DNA from: Symsagittifera roscoffensis
Lineage: Eukaryota; Xenacoelomorpha; Acoela; Convolutidae
Reading direction: 5' to 3'
NCBI RefSeq assembly: GCF_963678635.1
Contig: NC_087064.1
Location: 8,409,671 to 8,473,670, forward strand
Length of the DNA: 64,000 bases
The notes beneath the pieces were generated by a model, which did no database searches, was not told the DNA's origin, and saw only the letters and a list, made by a program, of their open reading frames with translations. The translations under genes were made by a program, and so were the position numbers. This document shows positions 42,656-53,221 of this stretch, piece after piece; the stretch's first letter is position 1, and each line of letters begins with the position of its first letter.

Positions 42656-43110
42656 GTTGTTAGGAAGAGTTCTCTGAAATCTTTAAAAGTAGATTGTAAT
42701 AAAGGTTTTTTGTCATATTTAATCATCAGTAACAAGCTTTAAAGTGTCCCAAGACAACTCTTTGAAAAGTTTCGGCCTGTTTTTTTCTCAATGCCAATTG
42801 CAAAGTAATTTGATCGTTTTTTTTTGTCAACAAAACATCATCCCATTCAAAATCTTTTTTTTTCTCATTTTGAATGATCATCCAGAACAAATTTTCAAGC
42901 ATTGAAGCTACAAAATACAAGAATCAAAATGAAAAAATGTTAAGAAGCGTTCTCTGAAATCTTTAAACGTTGATTGTAATAAAAGTTTTTTGTCATATTT
43001 AATCATCAATAACAAGCCTTAAAGTGTCCCAAGACAACTCTTTGAAAAGTTTCGGCCTGTTTTTGTCTCAATACCAATTACAAAACAATTTTATCGTTTT
43101 TTTGTCAGGA
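42656..43110. repeat. pair of ~170-bp direct repeats
   Basis: 42656-42830 and 42937-43105 share long identical blocks such as GTGTCCCAAGACAACTCTTT and TTTTTTGTCATATTTAATCA with scattered differences. About 100 bp of other sequence separates them. They may be a local duplication or LTR-like ends of a very small relic. No coding content. Confidence 0.7.
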
Positions 43111-43315
43111 ATTGTTTTTCTACTTGCAGTTCTGGCAGAACAGCATTTTTTGGTATCAAACTATTTTACAGAAACAATAATCCAGAAAAATTAATCCAGA
43201 AAATCTAAATTGGCTTTTGATAGTATGTTACTTGTGAAGCAGTTTTCTTTCTCTCATAACAAACAATTCAATAGCAAAAGATGACCACTAGAAGTGATAT
43301 CAAGAAACCGCGTCC

Positions 43316-43689
43316 AGACAATTCGGCCAAAGAAATTCAACTGATTTGAAATTCAGACAATTCAGCCAAAAGTATGCAGACAATTCAGCCAGAGACAATT
43401 CAGCCAATAATAGTGACCGCCGATGTCGCGTCACCGTGTTGCCAGCTTGTCACCGGAGGGTAAGGACTCAAAACGAAATTTAGAACCGGTTATTGCCGCA
43501 AAGCGGCGACGCGCGCGTAGCGCGCCCACCGGCGACCTTAAACCGAGAAATAGCTCCAATTCTGATATTTTCTTTCGAATCTAGCATTTTGTAAGCCTGG
43601 CTGAATCGTCTCAGGCTGAAGTGTCTGTTTATTTTTGGCTGAATTGTCTAAATTTCAAGTTGGCTGAATTGTCTTTGGCCGAATTGTCT
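43316..43689. mobile_element. foldback (MITE-like) element
   Basis: The arms are inverted. The left starts AGACAATTCGGCCAAAG and the right ends CTTTGGCCGAATTGTCT. Each arm also contains more copies of AGACAATTCAGCCA (left) or TGGCTGAATTGTCT (right), so the terminal inverted repeats are themselves tandem. The GC-rich centre includes a CGACGCGCGCGTAGCGCGCC palindrome-like run. No transposase is encoded. Confidence 0.75.
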
Positions 43690-46543
43690 GTGCGCCCAAC
43701 AAACACCAAAACATGTTGCAAGAATCAGAAAAAGATTGATCAAATAAAAAACATAGGAATACATTTCTCATAAACCAGTCAAGTAATACAGCTAGGGCAT
43801 AAAAAAAATTGCTCGTATATCTGGAAGAAGCCCTGAATTTTCCAATTTGATTTTCATGCCAATTTAAGCTTTTTTTTAATGGTAAAAATTGGCGAAATAG
43901 TAAAAAAAAACACATTTTTATCTTTTAATTCTTCAATTTATTTCCCCACACGCTAATATGAGCTAAAAATGGGTTGTCCCAAACCAGCACCTGTCCCAAA
44001 AACTAAAACAAATGGTTTGCCTTGTTTTTGATCCGATCATTTGAAAAGTGGAGAGGAATTTTGTATTCGGATGTGTTGTAATTTTTTCTAATCTTTATTT
44101 TATATTTTGTTTTTCACGCAAAATCAGCTGCCACATATAATCATCGGAGAGAGTTGAGCGATAAATTATTATAAAAGCTCTTTCAGTCGTGATTCGAACA
44201 AAAATTCAGAACAGTGTTGAAAAAAATTGATTTGAATTTTTTGATTTATCGTTCAAATTGAAATTCAAGCGAGTAAAGCATGCGAACGCGCTTATTTATG
44301 CTTAATTTAGGCCACTTACAATAGCTTATTAAAGCTTATTTTCAATTTTTATCGTGTTAATTAGTTTTTTTTCAAAAATTCCAATTTAAATGACATTCTA
44401 GGAATCTAAAATTTCATATTTTCAAAACAATTTCTGCAAAATAAAATGAAATTTTTGTAAATTAAAATGATTTTTTGTTTTTTTTTTGCAAAATAAAATG
44501 ATCTGCAAAATAAATAAAGTTTCTGCAAAAAAATTGATTTTATGTTTTTTCTTGTCATTTTTCTTCAGAGTCTGTTGTTATGTTTGCCTAATTTACTATG
44601 ACTGTTAAGTATGCCAAAACTATAGTTCGTCAGGTTCGTTTTTCACACCACGTAGAAGAACAAAACTACACTAATTTGAAAAAAAAAGTTTTTTTTTTCA
44701 TGGAGTTTTTAAAGACTATGATCGGAACATTAGTCGCTACTCGCACAGTAACCAATTATATTGGTCACAATTTAGAATGCGTTAACATCCCGCTTACGCG
44801 TGGTGTTATAAGATTTACAAAAATTGACAAATTAACAAATTTGAGCTCCGGATCTTTAAAATGGTTCAGAACTTTCATCCAAATTGCTTAAATAAAAATC
44901 AAAAATCTATTGATGAAGACTGTTGGTATAGTAACGCAAGGCTCTGAATGTTCCGCTTGCACTTTAAAAACAATTTGAAAAATTTTTTGGATGGAAAATG
45001 ACGAATTAATTGAAAAAAAAGGAATTTTTCTTTTATTATTTTACTTTTTCATTAATTTTTTTTTGTTTTTCGTCATCTCATTTAATTTTTTTCATCAATA
45101 TTTCCTGTTCTCGGAAACTAGGAGGGAAAAGCGTTTGAAGCGCTGATCAACTGCTGTGCCACTAGATTGCTTATTGTCCCGGGGAACGTAAGGTTTTACC
45201 TGGTATCTGTCCCTGGTTAAACTAAAATATGCGAGCATAGTACGTCGCTCCATTTATGGAGCCATAGACGCAAAAATTTGCCGACGTAAGTTTCAGTTAA
45301 AATAACATTTTTCCAAAAATAACGCGACGTATGGTTGATTTTTTTAATTATGGGGGAACTGGAGTTAGACAATTTAAATCACTTTGTAAACAAGATTGTT
45401 TTAAGCTTGTTAGTTTCTGGAAAAACAAAAACAGGTAAGCTCAAACAGCATCAACTGTTAATTTGGTTATATTACTTCTACGAATTGTTTGGATTTTTTT
45501 ACAGTCCGTGTCCGCCGTATGGCTAGTCATTTATTTTCAAAAGAAACCATATACTGATGCGTTTGAGGGCATCATCCACTATCGTTGGCAACCTGGTGAT
45601 TGAAGGCGACCCTAGTCAGTAAAAAGAAAAAATAATAGATTATATTGAATTTTTTGTCAGTCTGCATAAACTTTATTGACTACTATCGATTAAAATTGGT
45701 TTATAATGTTGCTGTTTTTCGAAACAAGAAAAAACATTATAATCGAGTATATTCCATTATTATTCAACAAACATCATCTCTTCATTTTTGTTTCATATTT
45801 GTTTTGTTTTGCGTGATTTTCAATAGCTATTTTTTCTTACTGCGTACTGTTCACGTTCTTACTGTTTACCGTTTACTGTTAAGTTTCTTGCTGTTTAGTG
45901 TTTACTGCTTACTGATTTCTTACTTCTTACTGATTTTCACATGCAGGATAGCTAAATTATATTCCATTATAATTGATTTTTCTAGTGAAATAATATTTTG
46001 ATCGAGAAAGGGATTAAAATCTGTTATTATAGAATATAATAGACAATAAAAGATTTTAAGAGGTTATAAGAGATTATAAGCGATTTTCTGAAAAATCTTA
46101 ATCAATTATGATTGATTATTTTTTATTAAAATTGCTGCTCATAATTAAATGTAATTTCGCTAAAAATGCAATTATAATTATAATATAATCGATTACTTTC
46201 TCTTTTTACTGAATGCGGGTACCATTGGCTAATTTTTAACACCAATTTCTTCGATAATTCGAAAATTTTGTATAACAATCTTCATGGGAATTTTTTCAAA
46301 AAAAACCAATTCCACAAATCTTAAGAGGCATAGTTTGAGATATTTTTTGGCGAGGATGCACTTTGAACAGTTTTCTACTAGGAAGGAATGAACTATTTGT
46401 TAATTATTAATGAAGGTATTTCTCAGTGGGTATTTTTTGTCTATTGACTATCAAATCCTATGAGACTCAGTTAGTGTTGAATTTGTCATAAGAAATGTCC
46501 GAACGATATGTTTCTTTTTCTGAAGAACAGAATTGTTTTGTAG
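43690..46543. other. intergenic, with decayed repeat fragments
   Basis: 43803-43860 (GCTCGTATAT...GAAGCCCTGAAT) and 44935-44980 (GCTCTGAATGTTCCGCTTGC) are eroded pieces of the 0.5 kb dispersed repeat. At 45835-45935 TTACTG/TTTACTG-type units repeat loosely. 46020-46200 is rich in GATTATAA-like units. The open frame at 44598-44891 has no recognisable features and I do not call it. Confidence 0.4.
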
Positions 46544-46700
46544 TACCGGGACTTATACTTTTTTCGCTGAAACTAGATCCGGTGTAGTGATTTCAGACCC
46601 AGAGGATATAAGTGAGGCCAATATGCTAGAAGTAGTAGAGTCAATCATTGTTACTACAGCCGACGCCATGGATGAATCCGAGTCCAGTTCACTTGACCAT
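46544..46700 (+). CDS. isolated candidate exon of an unidentified gene
   Basis: 157 bp between the acceptor TTGTTTTGTAG and the strong donor CAT|GTGAGT, open throughout, entering in phase 2 and leaving in phase 0. The translation includes YTFFAETRSGVVISDPEDIS and an acidic Ser-rich end (DAMDESESSSLDH). It is more coding-like in base use than its flanks. Partner exons are not visible; its donor side leads straight into the second retroelement. It does not match the phase of the upstream host gene after its stop. Unrecognised. Confidence 0.4.
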
Positions 46701-48812
46701 GTGAGTATTCTTCAAATTCTGGTAAGGCGCCGTCAATCATTGTGTTGTCGAAGATAAGAAGATATTAGTCGGTTAATCTTAGAACTTTTGAGTTAGGACT
46801 GGAGTGTATAACTCATAGAGTAATTTCGGATAGGGTACACCGTCTGCTCGTCACGCTATCTTATTTTCGGCCGGATAGATTCGTGCAACTTCTTAGTCTA
46901 ATACCGATCCTAATCTTACTCTTATACTATCTAGTCTCAGGTTGTTTAACTAGTCTCTGCTAGGCTCAATAGATCTAGGGTATACTGGTTTATTGCGGCT
47001 GCTGAAGTGCTCGGGAGAGTCCAACTAATTTCTAAGTTAAATTCAAATCTCTCTGGTGCTGAAATTACAAGTAACTTCAGCACTTACAAATAAGTGGGTT
47101 GTTAGTTAGATGGATCATGATTGGTTAATATTAAATACTTTACATTGGTAAAACATTTGATTTATCCAATCATAAAATGTAGTTTAGATCAGGTTCCACC
47201 CATCCGGGTTTTACAGAGTTTTTTAGAACAGTTCTTCTGTAATTCAAGGGTGGATGATGGACGTTGGTATTTGGCGAACATCATATTTCTTTTGTTTCCT
47301 TTTTGTTAAGGAAGTTCCAGGAAGCTGGAGTTAGGGACATAAGACGTTGTGTTCTTCTTGTGACAACGACTGAGTCTCTGCAACAAAATCAATTCTGATT
47401 TCAGAATGGTTGGCTATGTCAGGTTTTTCTGTTCTTCGGGGAGAACTTCTTTTGTGTCTGATCTAGTTTGGGAATGGCGTGGAGATTGTGCGTGGAGGGG
47501 ATGCCTGGTTACTCGGATCTGTACGTATACTTGAACATCGAGGTGGTCATTGGTCTAGTTCAATGAAGTCCTTTTCTGCGAGGTCAAGTTGTACTCTAAA
47601 TCCTTTGAGTTGTGGTTGTGAGCGGCATATCGATTGTAGTTGGTCATTCTCTCTCGAGTGTAGTGGGGTCGTTTTGTCTTTTGATGTTCGTCCTTGGTGT
47701 TGTATTCTGATCTATATATTGCATCATGTGATTTTACATTTTATAAAACTTTTATTAGTTTAATATTTTTTAATAATGATTTTAGTTAGTTGTTTTCACA
47801 AAAGCTTTTTGTTTTAGTTCGGTTATTTTGAAGAGTTACTCACCCTTGAGTAGCTCTTATTAAAAATAGAGGTGTGGTCACAAAGCGTGGATGTAGCACG
47901 GTGGGTTAGGCCGGCTATAGAGCATGCTCAGGACGTCCTTCCTGGTGGGTTAGGCCAGGAGTGGGAGTATGATTTCATGCGGTTTTTGTGAGGGGTCCTG
48001 TTATGTGACAACGTTTTATGTTGGGTTTGTTGTGGTCTTACTTATGTCTTGTTGGTTGTGTCCTTTTTTCAAAAAGCAAATTGTTTGTGGTATGGGTTTG
48101 TCTTTCGACTTTTTTGTGTTTTATTATTTCTTTCTAAGACTTTGTAATAGTCTTCAAAAGAATAAATTATCCAGTTTTAAACTGGGTTAATCCGGTTTGG
48201 GTACCGTTGGTTTCCTTTTCTTAGTCATGCTGTTATTCTATGATTTGTGGTATTTAGTAAGCTGCGTTGGTTAGTTTTGTTTAGTATATGATTCCTTTCC
48301 AACCGGGTTAAAGGAAAGTTTGAAACATGTTATTATATGTTAGAGTTGTTGAGTGTGAAAACTTGAAACTGAAATTCATTATTTTAAACAATTCTTCGTG
48401 GGCGAGCTGTGCGAGTGTGGATAGAATTTCTGTGCGAATGAATGAAAATATCAAAAGGTTAGTACTGCAATTGCATTTTATTAATTTACTGCATAGAATT
48501 TGGAAATTTACTGCTAGTTATGGGGGAATTTTAAGATACAAATTTTCATCATAATTAGATTTACTGCTTTTGGGGGAAAATTTTATAAATTAATTTACTG
48601 CATTGGTATTATATTTATTTAATTGTTGGTGCAAAAGTTTAATAGGGTCTTAAACAGTTTTGAAGAAGTTTGCTATTTTTTATTTTTCTTTTGTGAATTT
48701 TTCAGATGATCTAGGATGAAGGCTAAAAATCTAAAGAAAACATGAATAAAGAATGGTGAGTTTTTTAATATTTTAATTAGTTAGTAATATTCATTTAATT
48801 CATACTTACCTG
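46701..48812 (-). other. 3' non-coding end of element 2, probably including its 3' LTR
   Basis: About 2.1 kb without a convincing ORF, beyond the last gene of the minus-strand element, where its 3' LTR should be. The partner LTR is outside the window, so the borders cannot be set. A strong hairpin (AAGAGTTACTCA-ccct-TGAGTAGCTCTT, one G-U pair) lies at 47831-47858. GGTGGGTTAGGCC occurs twice, near 47900 and 47944. Confidence 0.45.
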
Positions 48813-50606
48813 TTAGTCGTCGGGGAAAAAACCGTGGGGGAAGATGTCGTGAATTAGTTCTGAAGTTGTTAGTAGTTTAGCTAAGATGCGGATGATATTT
48901 TTAGTTTGAAGCAGTGGCCAAAGCAATTGAAGTGCCTTAATAGTGGTTAGTTCTTCAGTGCCTACTGCAAACTCATAAGGTGTGTTTTGGATTAAGTTAT
49001 ATAATTTGTGGTTAAATTTCGTGTTGTGGATGAATTCTAAAATTGGGATTTCTATAGGTTGTAGGAACTCGTGCGGGATAAGGAAGGGTCGGGATTCTTC
49101 GGCGTTGAAGGTCTTGGTGATGGGACAGAAGATGTACATTTGGGTTATGGGGTCATAATTACGAAGAATACCATGGAGGTTAGTGTCTTTAATACAATAT
49201 GTGAAATTTAGGAAATACGGTGAAGTGTATTTTGAATTGATGAATTGGAAACGATGGTGTGGTTGTCTAGAGGGTGTGTGGAGGTCAAAGTGATTTTGGA
49301 TGAAACGATAGTAACTGTATGTATGTGTTTGTTTAGTGCGCAACATAATATCGTGTGAGCAGTGTAAATCTCTTTCGTGTGGTGCAAGGAAATGAAAGGT
49401 TAGTGAAAAGATTTGGAAGCGTTCTTTAAAACTTTCGTATGCTTGTGTGTTTGTTAGTGCTTCTGAAATAATGTGATCAAACTTTCGGTCGAAGATGTTT
49501 AGTGTAAATACATATGGTGTCTTGATGAAAAATTTCTCGGTGATTTGTGGATTAGCGAAGCGATCGTCGTCTAAGAATTGATCTTGGTTAGCTCTGATGA
49601 TGTTGTGATCGTAGTATTCTAGTGTATATTCATTAGCTCTAGGTGCAGTGTGTATTTTTAGTGATTTTTTATATCCAACGTAAGTAAACTGTCTAGCGGT
49701 TAGTGGTGTAGTTAGTCGATATAGCATGTCTTTGTTTCGTTCTATATCGATGGAAGTGCTGGATAAAGGTAAGCAAAGAGGGTTAGTGAAATGATAGTAT
49801 GAGGTCCAAGAGAGAGTGGGCATTAAAACGTATTCATCTACAAAGTTGCGTGTTTCGTTAGCGTCGTGAGGGGTGTTTAAGGTGTATTGTGGAAACGAGG
49901 GTAAAGTGATAGCTAAAAATTCTTTAGTGTTAGTATGCTGGGGGTGGTTGATGTATTCACGGGCTGTTCCTGGTTTTGCTGGGAAAGGATGGTTGGGGAA
50001 TTTTCTTTTAAAAGTGCGGTAAGCTCTATTAGTGTTTAGTGAAGATATAGTGGATGTGGATGATGGTGTTAATGATTCAGTATAATTTGAAGAGGGTGTA
50101 GGGGGATTGGATGAATTTGTAGTGGAGGAGATTTGGTTTATGGTCGGGGTGTTAAGGTGGTAGGGTTGGAGGGTAATAAAATTATCTAGTTCTGGGGAGA
50201 TTCGGGGGGTGTCTGGAGAATGAGATGATTGGTCAGAATGGTATGAGGAGTAGGTTGGGGTAACTTGGGAAGCATAAGAGGGTGTGGGAGTGATTGGGTC
50301 AGGGTTATTTGACAATATGGGTTGAAAAGGGGGTTGAGAAAAATTAGAAGGGTTATGAAAATTATTGGATGGAGATGGTTCTGAGTCGGCAAATTCATCG
50401 GGGGTTTCAATATTCGGGTTATTTAGCTGTGAGATGGAGTATAAAACTGAAATATGTGAGTTAGTGTCGGAATTCATGCCTGATGTTACATTGCTAGATG
50501 GATAATCGGGTGGCGGAAAAGCAAAAAGTGGTATGATTGGGATTGGAGAGGTGAGATTGGTTGGATGGGAATTTGATCGGTGTAGTGATCCAAGTTGGCG
50601 GCTCAT
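48813..50606 (-). CDS. 597-residue 3'-terminal protein of element 2, with PPxY motif
   Basis: The function is not recognised. The first ~200 residues are Pro/Ser/Thr/Asn-rich and look disordered. They contain FPPPDYP, a PPxY motif of the kind viral structural proteins use to recruit NEDD4-type ligases for budding (established for retroviral and matrix proteins; its use here is inference). The remaining ~400 residues are rich in aromatic residues and His and look folded. There is no signal peptide. The ATG overlaps the env stop as ATGA. A matrix-like or tegument-like role is possible but unproven. Confidence 0.8.
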   Translation of the reverse strand: MSRQLGSLHRSNSHPTNLTSPIPIIPLFAFPPPDYPSSNVTSGMNSDTNSHISVLYSISQLNNPNIETPDEFADSEPSPSNNFHNPSNFSQPPFQPILSNNPDPITPTPSYASQVTPTYSSYHSDQSSHSPDTPRISPELDNFITLQPYHLNTPTINQISSTTNSSNPPTPSSNYTESLTPSSTSTISSLNTNRAYRTFKRKFPNHPFPAKPGTAREYINHPQHTNTKEFLAITLPSFPQYTLNTPHDANETRNFVDEYVLMPTLSWTSYYHFTNPLCLPLSSTSIDIERNKDMLYRLTTPLTARQFTYVGYKKSLKIHTAPRANEYTLEYYDHNIIRANQDQFLDDDRFANPQITEKFFIKTPYVFTLNIFDRKFDHIISEALTNTQAYESFKERFQIFSLTFHFLAPHERDLHCSHDIMLRTKQTHTYSYYRFIQNHFDLHTPSRQPHHRFQFINSKYTSPYFLNFTYCIKDTNLHGILRNYDPITQMYIFCPITKTFNAEESRPFLIPHEFLQPIEIPILEFIHNTKFNHKLYNLIQNTPYEFAVGTEELTTIKALQLLWPLLQTKNIIRILAKLLTTSELIHDIFPHGFFPDD

Positions 50607-53221
50607 CGTGGGCTAAAAAAATTATTATTTTGAGATTGAAAAGCGGTGGTATGGGGCTGTTCAATAATTTGTTCATAAGTATTATCATCTTGTGATTGAT
50701 GTGTCATTATATGTTGGATGGGACTTTGTGATGTGGTGAGTCGAAAATTTGGATTATGTGTGATGGCTAAATTTCGAAAATTTCGTGGGACTAGGGATAG
50801 TGGATGGTTATTTGGTAGGGGTGGTAATTGTGGTGCCGTTGGCTGTGTGTCGACATTGTTATGTTCTTCGTCGTATGTATTTTGTCGTGTTGTTATTTTT
50901 GTGTTATATTCTTTTATTTGTGCGTCTAAAAGAATTTTGTTTATAGATGTAGAAAAGATTCCAAAAAATCCTGCAAAGAGTATGCGTGCTACGCTTGCTT
51001 GTCTGTTTACTTGTGTGTGTATAGCACATGTGTTGTAGATTCCTTTTAAAAGTGAGAAAAGAAATCCAATAAAGTTAAACATTGCGTATAAAATAGTCAA
51101 TTTTTCTAAGATGTAGTAGGGCCATCCTAGAAAATCGAGGATCTCATTTTTGAGTGTAACAAAGCTAAAAATGTTAATTGGTGATATATCTTGGGGACGG
51201 TATTTTTCGCCGTTTAGATATATATAATCTTTAATGTCTTTAAAATATCCGCTATAGTCTTGTGTGTAGATATCGGCAAAACCTGCGGTTTCTGCAAGTT
51301 TGCGTAGATTTTGGTCAATTGATTGTCTTTGTATAGTGTCCATTTGTGTTAATAATTCTTGGAATTGTTGTGTTCTAATGTGATGTTGAATATCTGATTT
51401 TGAATAGATTCCTATTGATTGTAAGTCTATATTTGGGTTTCGAGCGATAGCGCGAATGCTTTCTGGTGAAAATTTTTTGAGTGATTGCATTAATGTGGGA
51501 TATGGAGTGAGAAGATAATATTTATTTTCATCAGGGTTTAGTTGTACTACATTGTGGCTATTTTCTGATCCACATGGGACTGCGGTATCCCAGAAATAGG
51601 TTCTTCGTGAAAGTGTATCCACGAAATGTACTTTATTCTTATAAAAGATAGGGATTCTTTTATAACATCGTTTATCTTCAAAAACGTATAGTGGTGATAC
51701 TTTTTTGGTACAAGTATAAAACCATAAGATGTTTCCTTCATAGTCTAAAAAATTTGATCTATTTCCTGATAATAAGTATCCTGCGTAGGGTATTTTTAAT
51801 ACTGCTAGTGCAAGTGATTGTAATATTTGTGTTCGTTCTAATTCGCATAGTTGGTGTAGTGTTTCTAATTCGGAGAGTGACATTTCTTGAAACATGCGGC
51901 TAATTGTATAGTCTAGTTTCATATCCAAATGAATATCATAGTGGATATTACCGAAATATGTAGTATTCATTAGTGATAATTCTTGTAAGCGTGTGCTTCT
52001 GGTGTCATAAGGTTTTAGATGTCCACCAGGTTGTCCGTTGCTTTTTTCAAAATTAACTGGTATATAGGATGTTCCTTCGTTTAGAGGATGACCTGTGGCA
52101 TATGGGTCGATTTTTACTTTTCCAGTGGTCATGTCGAATCCTTTTTCGTATTCAACTAATATTTCAGAGTATTGTGTTCTGTGAAGTGGATTCCTGTATT
52201 TACATGCAAGTTCTGTTTCTTGATATATTTGAAAACGTGTCAATTTATTTTCTATATTGTCTATGTTTCTAAAATCAGAACTTAGTTTTCGTGATGGATG
52301 GACTTGTTCATAAGGAATTGATTGTATGAAATATTTTTCGTGAAATTTTATCATACGAGCGTGTATTTTTGCTACTTGAAATGTTGTACATGTATCTTCG
52401 GGGAACCAAACAATTGTTGCTTGTGTTCTTGTTGTAGGGTCGCAATATCCTTGATCATTTTTACAAGGTAGTCGGATTCCTTGATAGATCATTGTATTAT
52501 CAGATAAATCTCGTGTGAGTTGTATTTTTTCGAGTTGTATTTTCCAATCGAAAAACATTATTTCTTGGTATCCTTTATTTTTCGTGTCTGCTTTGCAGTT
52601 TGATGGGTTATTTATACCAATGTGTGGTATCCAATGTTTATCATGTAGGTCATAGGTTAATCGTCCGTGTGCGCCGTTATACGGGTATTTTTCGTCTAGT
52701 TTTATATGTCCTTGGTGTCTTTCAAGTTGTGATTGGTGTACAGAGTCTGAAAAAACTTGAAAATTAACTAATTTTCTTTGGGAGTTTTTATTTTGTGTGA
52801 TGTTTAGTCTAAGTAATTCATTTTTACAATCGTCGGGATTGAGATGTAAAAGGCGTTCTATATTACTTTGGTAGAATGATTCATGGTCAAGTCGGTTTTT
52901 GTTGCCGTTGGAGACTTGTGAACAATGTACTTTCTTTTCGGAAAATGTCGCTGTGAATTTATAACCTGTAACTGTTGTTGCTCGGGCTTTTGAATAGAGT
53001 GTTGCTATTATATCTGTGGTTTCTATAGCTTGTGGTTCTGTTTCACATTGTGATACTTGATTTATTGCATATTTGTGTAGTGTTTTTTGTTCATTTTCTT
53101 CACAATCGTAATGTGTTACTAATAAATCTTGTGGTCCTGTACGAGGGGAAGGGTTTATGTTTTGATTTGAGGTTACTAGAAAAAGGAGTTGGAGAAAAAT
53201 TAATAATTTTAGAATATACAT
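50603..53221 (-). CDS. env: envelope-type membrane glycoprotein of element 2
   Basis: 872 residues. An N-terminal signal peptide (MYILKLLIFLQLLFLVTS) precedes a large Cys-bearing ectodomain of about 690 residues with several N-x-S/T sites. Two hydrophobic segments follow near 715 (LYAMFNFIGFLFSLL) and 750 (ILFAGFFGIFSTSI), and a ~110-residue tail rich in Asn, Gln and Pro. About residues 495-580 hold a Cys/aromatic motif series (ILWFYTC, RCYKRIPI, FVDTLSRR, AVPCGSE, YYLLTPYP). This reminds me of glycoproteins of mononega-like (jingchuvirus) type captured by arthropod retroelements; that is inference. No clear furin site of the insect errantivirus kind is seen. The ORF overlaps both neighbours. 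Confidence 0.85.
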   Translation of the reverse strand: MYILKLLIFLQLLFLVTSNQNINPSPRTGPQDLLVTHYDCEENEQKTLHKYAINQVSQCETEPQAIETTDIIATLYSKARATTVTGYKFTATFSEKKVHCSQVSNGNKNRLDHESFYQSNIERLLHLNPDDCKNELLRLNITQNKNSQRKLVNFQVFSDSVHQSQLERHQGHIKLDEKYPYNGAHGRLTYDLHDKHWIPHIGINNPSNCKADTKNKGYQEIMFFDWKIQLEKIQLTRDLSDNTMIYQGIRLPCKNDQGYCDPTTRTQATIVWFPEDTCTTFQVAKIHARMIKFHEKYFIQSIPYEQVHPSRKLSSDFRNIDNIENKLTRFQIYQETELACKYRNPLHRTQYSEILVEYEKGFDMTTGKVKIDPYATGHPLNEGTSYIPVNFEKSNGQPGGHLKPYDTRSTRLQELSLMNTTYFGNIHYDIHLDMKLDYTISRMFQEMSLSELETLHQLCELERTQILQSLALAVLKIPYAGYLLSGNRSNFLDYEGNILWFYTCTKKVSPLYVFEDKRCYKRIPIFYKNKVHFVDTLSRRTYFWDTAVPCGSENSHNVVQLNPDENKYYLLTPYPTLMQSLKKFSPESIRAIARNPNIDLQSIGIYSKSDIQHHIRTQQFQELLTQMDTIQRQSIDQNLRKLAETAGFADIYTQDYSGYFKDIKDYIYLNGEKYRPQDISPINIFSFVTLKNEILDFLGWPYYILEKLTILYAMFNFIGFLFSLLKGIYNTCAIHTQVNRQASVARILFAGFFGIFSTSINKILLDAQIKEYNTKITTRQNTYDEEHNNVDTQPTAPQLPPLPNNHPLSLVPRNFRNLAITHNPNFRLTTSQSPIQHIMTHQSQDDNTYEQIIEQPHTTAFQSQNNNFFSPR

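Noticed and set aside
44598-44891. A 97-codon plus-strand open frame
   Set aside because: No recognisable domain, surrounded by repeat fragments, and no supporting splice or promoter signals.
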